Assembly (NCBI GenBank): GCA_002413395.1
Contig: DHWX01000027.1
Location: forward strand, 1,778 to 50,841
Source: Polaromonas sp. UBA5171
GTDB lineage: Bacteria; Pseudomonadota; Gammaproteobacteria; Burkholderiales; Burkholderiaceae_C
DNA length: 49,064 nt
Direction: 5' to 3'
Each line of letters opens with the position of its first letter. Within the stretch, counting starts at the first letter, position 1. Positions 48,777-49,064 of this stretch are shown in pieces. A model generated the notes under the pieces. It saw nothing but the letters and a program-made list of their open reading frames with translations. It was not told the origin of the DNA and did not search any database. The translations under genes and the position numbers were made by a program.

Positions 48777-49064
48777 TTTTTTGCCGGCTGTCAGGGAACG
48801 GAAATGTTGCCTTTTTGGGTACCCCAAACCCGTCAGTCGTCACTGGTTCCATCGTGATTAAAGCTGATGGTCAATGGTGCTTCCATCGGCGACCGCATTG
48901 CAGCGGGAGCCGACGGTCACGAATACCCGCTAAGTGGCCGTCCAATTTCCTTACATTCTGAAGTCACTGTTCAAACTCGATCACAGAACAGGTGCGGAAG
49001 GTTTCGGGTGCTTGTCCCCTGTTTGCGGAGATTGTCCGTTTCACTTAGCCCATCTTTGTCACTT
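48777..49064. other. 288-base region after the tryptophanase gene
   Basis: No gene, strong hairpin or T-run is seen. The region runs to the window end. Confidence 0.5.

Noticed and set aside
1..49064. CRISPR arrays, tRNA/rRNA genes, prophage or transposase genes
   Set aside because: No regularly spaced repeats, cloverleaf-like or rRNA-like sequences, integrases or transposases were recognised on reading both strands.

Overview
This is 49 kb of a facultatively anaerobic betaproteobacterium, most likely Burkholderiales/Comamonadaceae and perhaps Rhodoferax-like. That reading rests on the proteobacterial GshA, the UbiH/UbiM-type hydroxylase, the DUF3079 and DUF2249 proteins and a Comamonadaceae-style intergenic repeat. 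It is a judgement from recognised protein families, not from a database search.

Region 1 (about 1-31,150) is a large aromatic catabolism block. It opens inside a benzoyl-CoA reductase operon of the Azoarcus 'bzd' type: bzdN (5'-truncated by the window), bzdO, bzdP, bzdQ, a dedicated ferredoxin, a 94-residue CxxC protein, a GNAT acetyltransferase and a PHP-domain phosphoesterase. A convergent MarR regulator follows, then a branched-chain-type ABC importer (binding protein, two permeases, two ATPases and a second binding protein) and a reverse-strand benzoate-CoA-ligase-family gene. Next comes korAB (2-oxoglutarate:ferredoxin oxidoreductase) with a Chromatium-type ferredoxin, which can supply the low-potential electrons that benzoyl-CoA reductase needs. 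A FlK-like thioesterase, padC and padD (iron-sulfur and membrane subunits of phenylacetyl-CoA oxidoreductase, without the catalytic padB) and padEFGHI (phenylglyoxylate oxidoreductase) come after it. Then follow a hemerythrin and a His-rich membrane protein, and a partial paa set: paaX on the reverse strand, then paaG, paaI and paaK. Read together the route is phenylacetate -> phenylacetyl-CoA (PaaK) -> phenylglyoxylate (PadBCD) -> benzoyl-CoA (PadEFGHI) -> dienoyl-CoA (BzdNOPQ), with benzoate entering through the AMP-forming ligase.

Region 2 (about 31,200-49,064) is visibly more G+C-rich and mostly housekeeping or accessory: a hypothetical gene, gshA, a small membrane protein, a DJ-1/PfpI protein and the GTPase RbgA/YlqF. 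Then comes a reverse-strand ECF sigma / anti-sigma / periplasmic-sensor-like / DUF6448 group with a truncated DUF6448 copy. A DUF2249 / FmdE-like / DUF3079 cluster, a UbiH-family hydroxylase, cytochrome b561, a TetR-HlyD-FtsX-ABC efflux operon and a tryptophanase complete the window.

The strongest regulatory signals are these. A 17/18-identical inverted-repeat operator occurs before the MarR gene and inside the korA promoter, with a possible half-site before the pad genes. Two ECF promoters share the form GGAAC-N16-CGTTTATA, one before the sigma gene and one before the DUF6448 gene. There are also a PaaX-type operator and a TetR operator with perfect arms.
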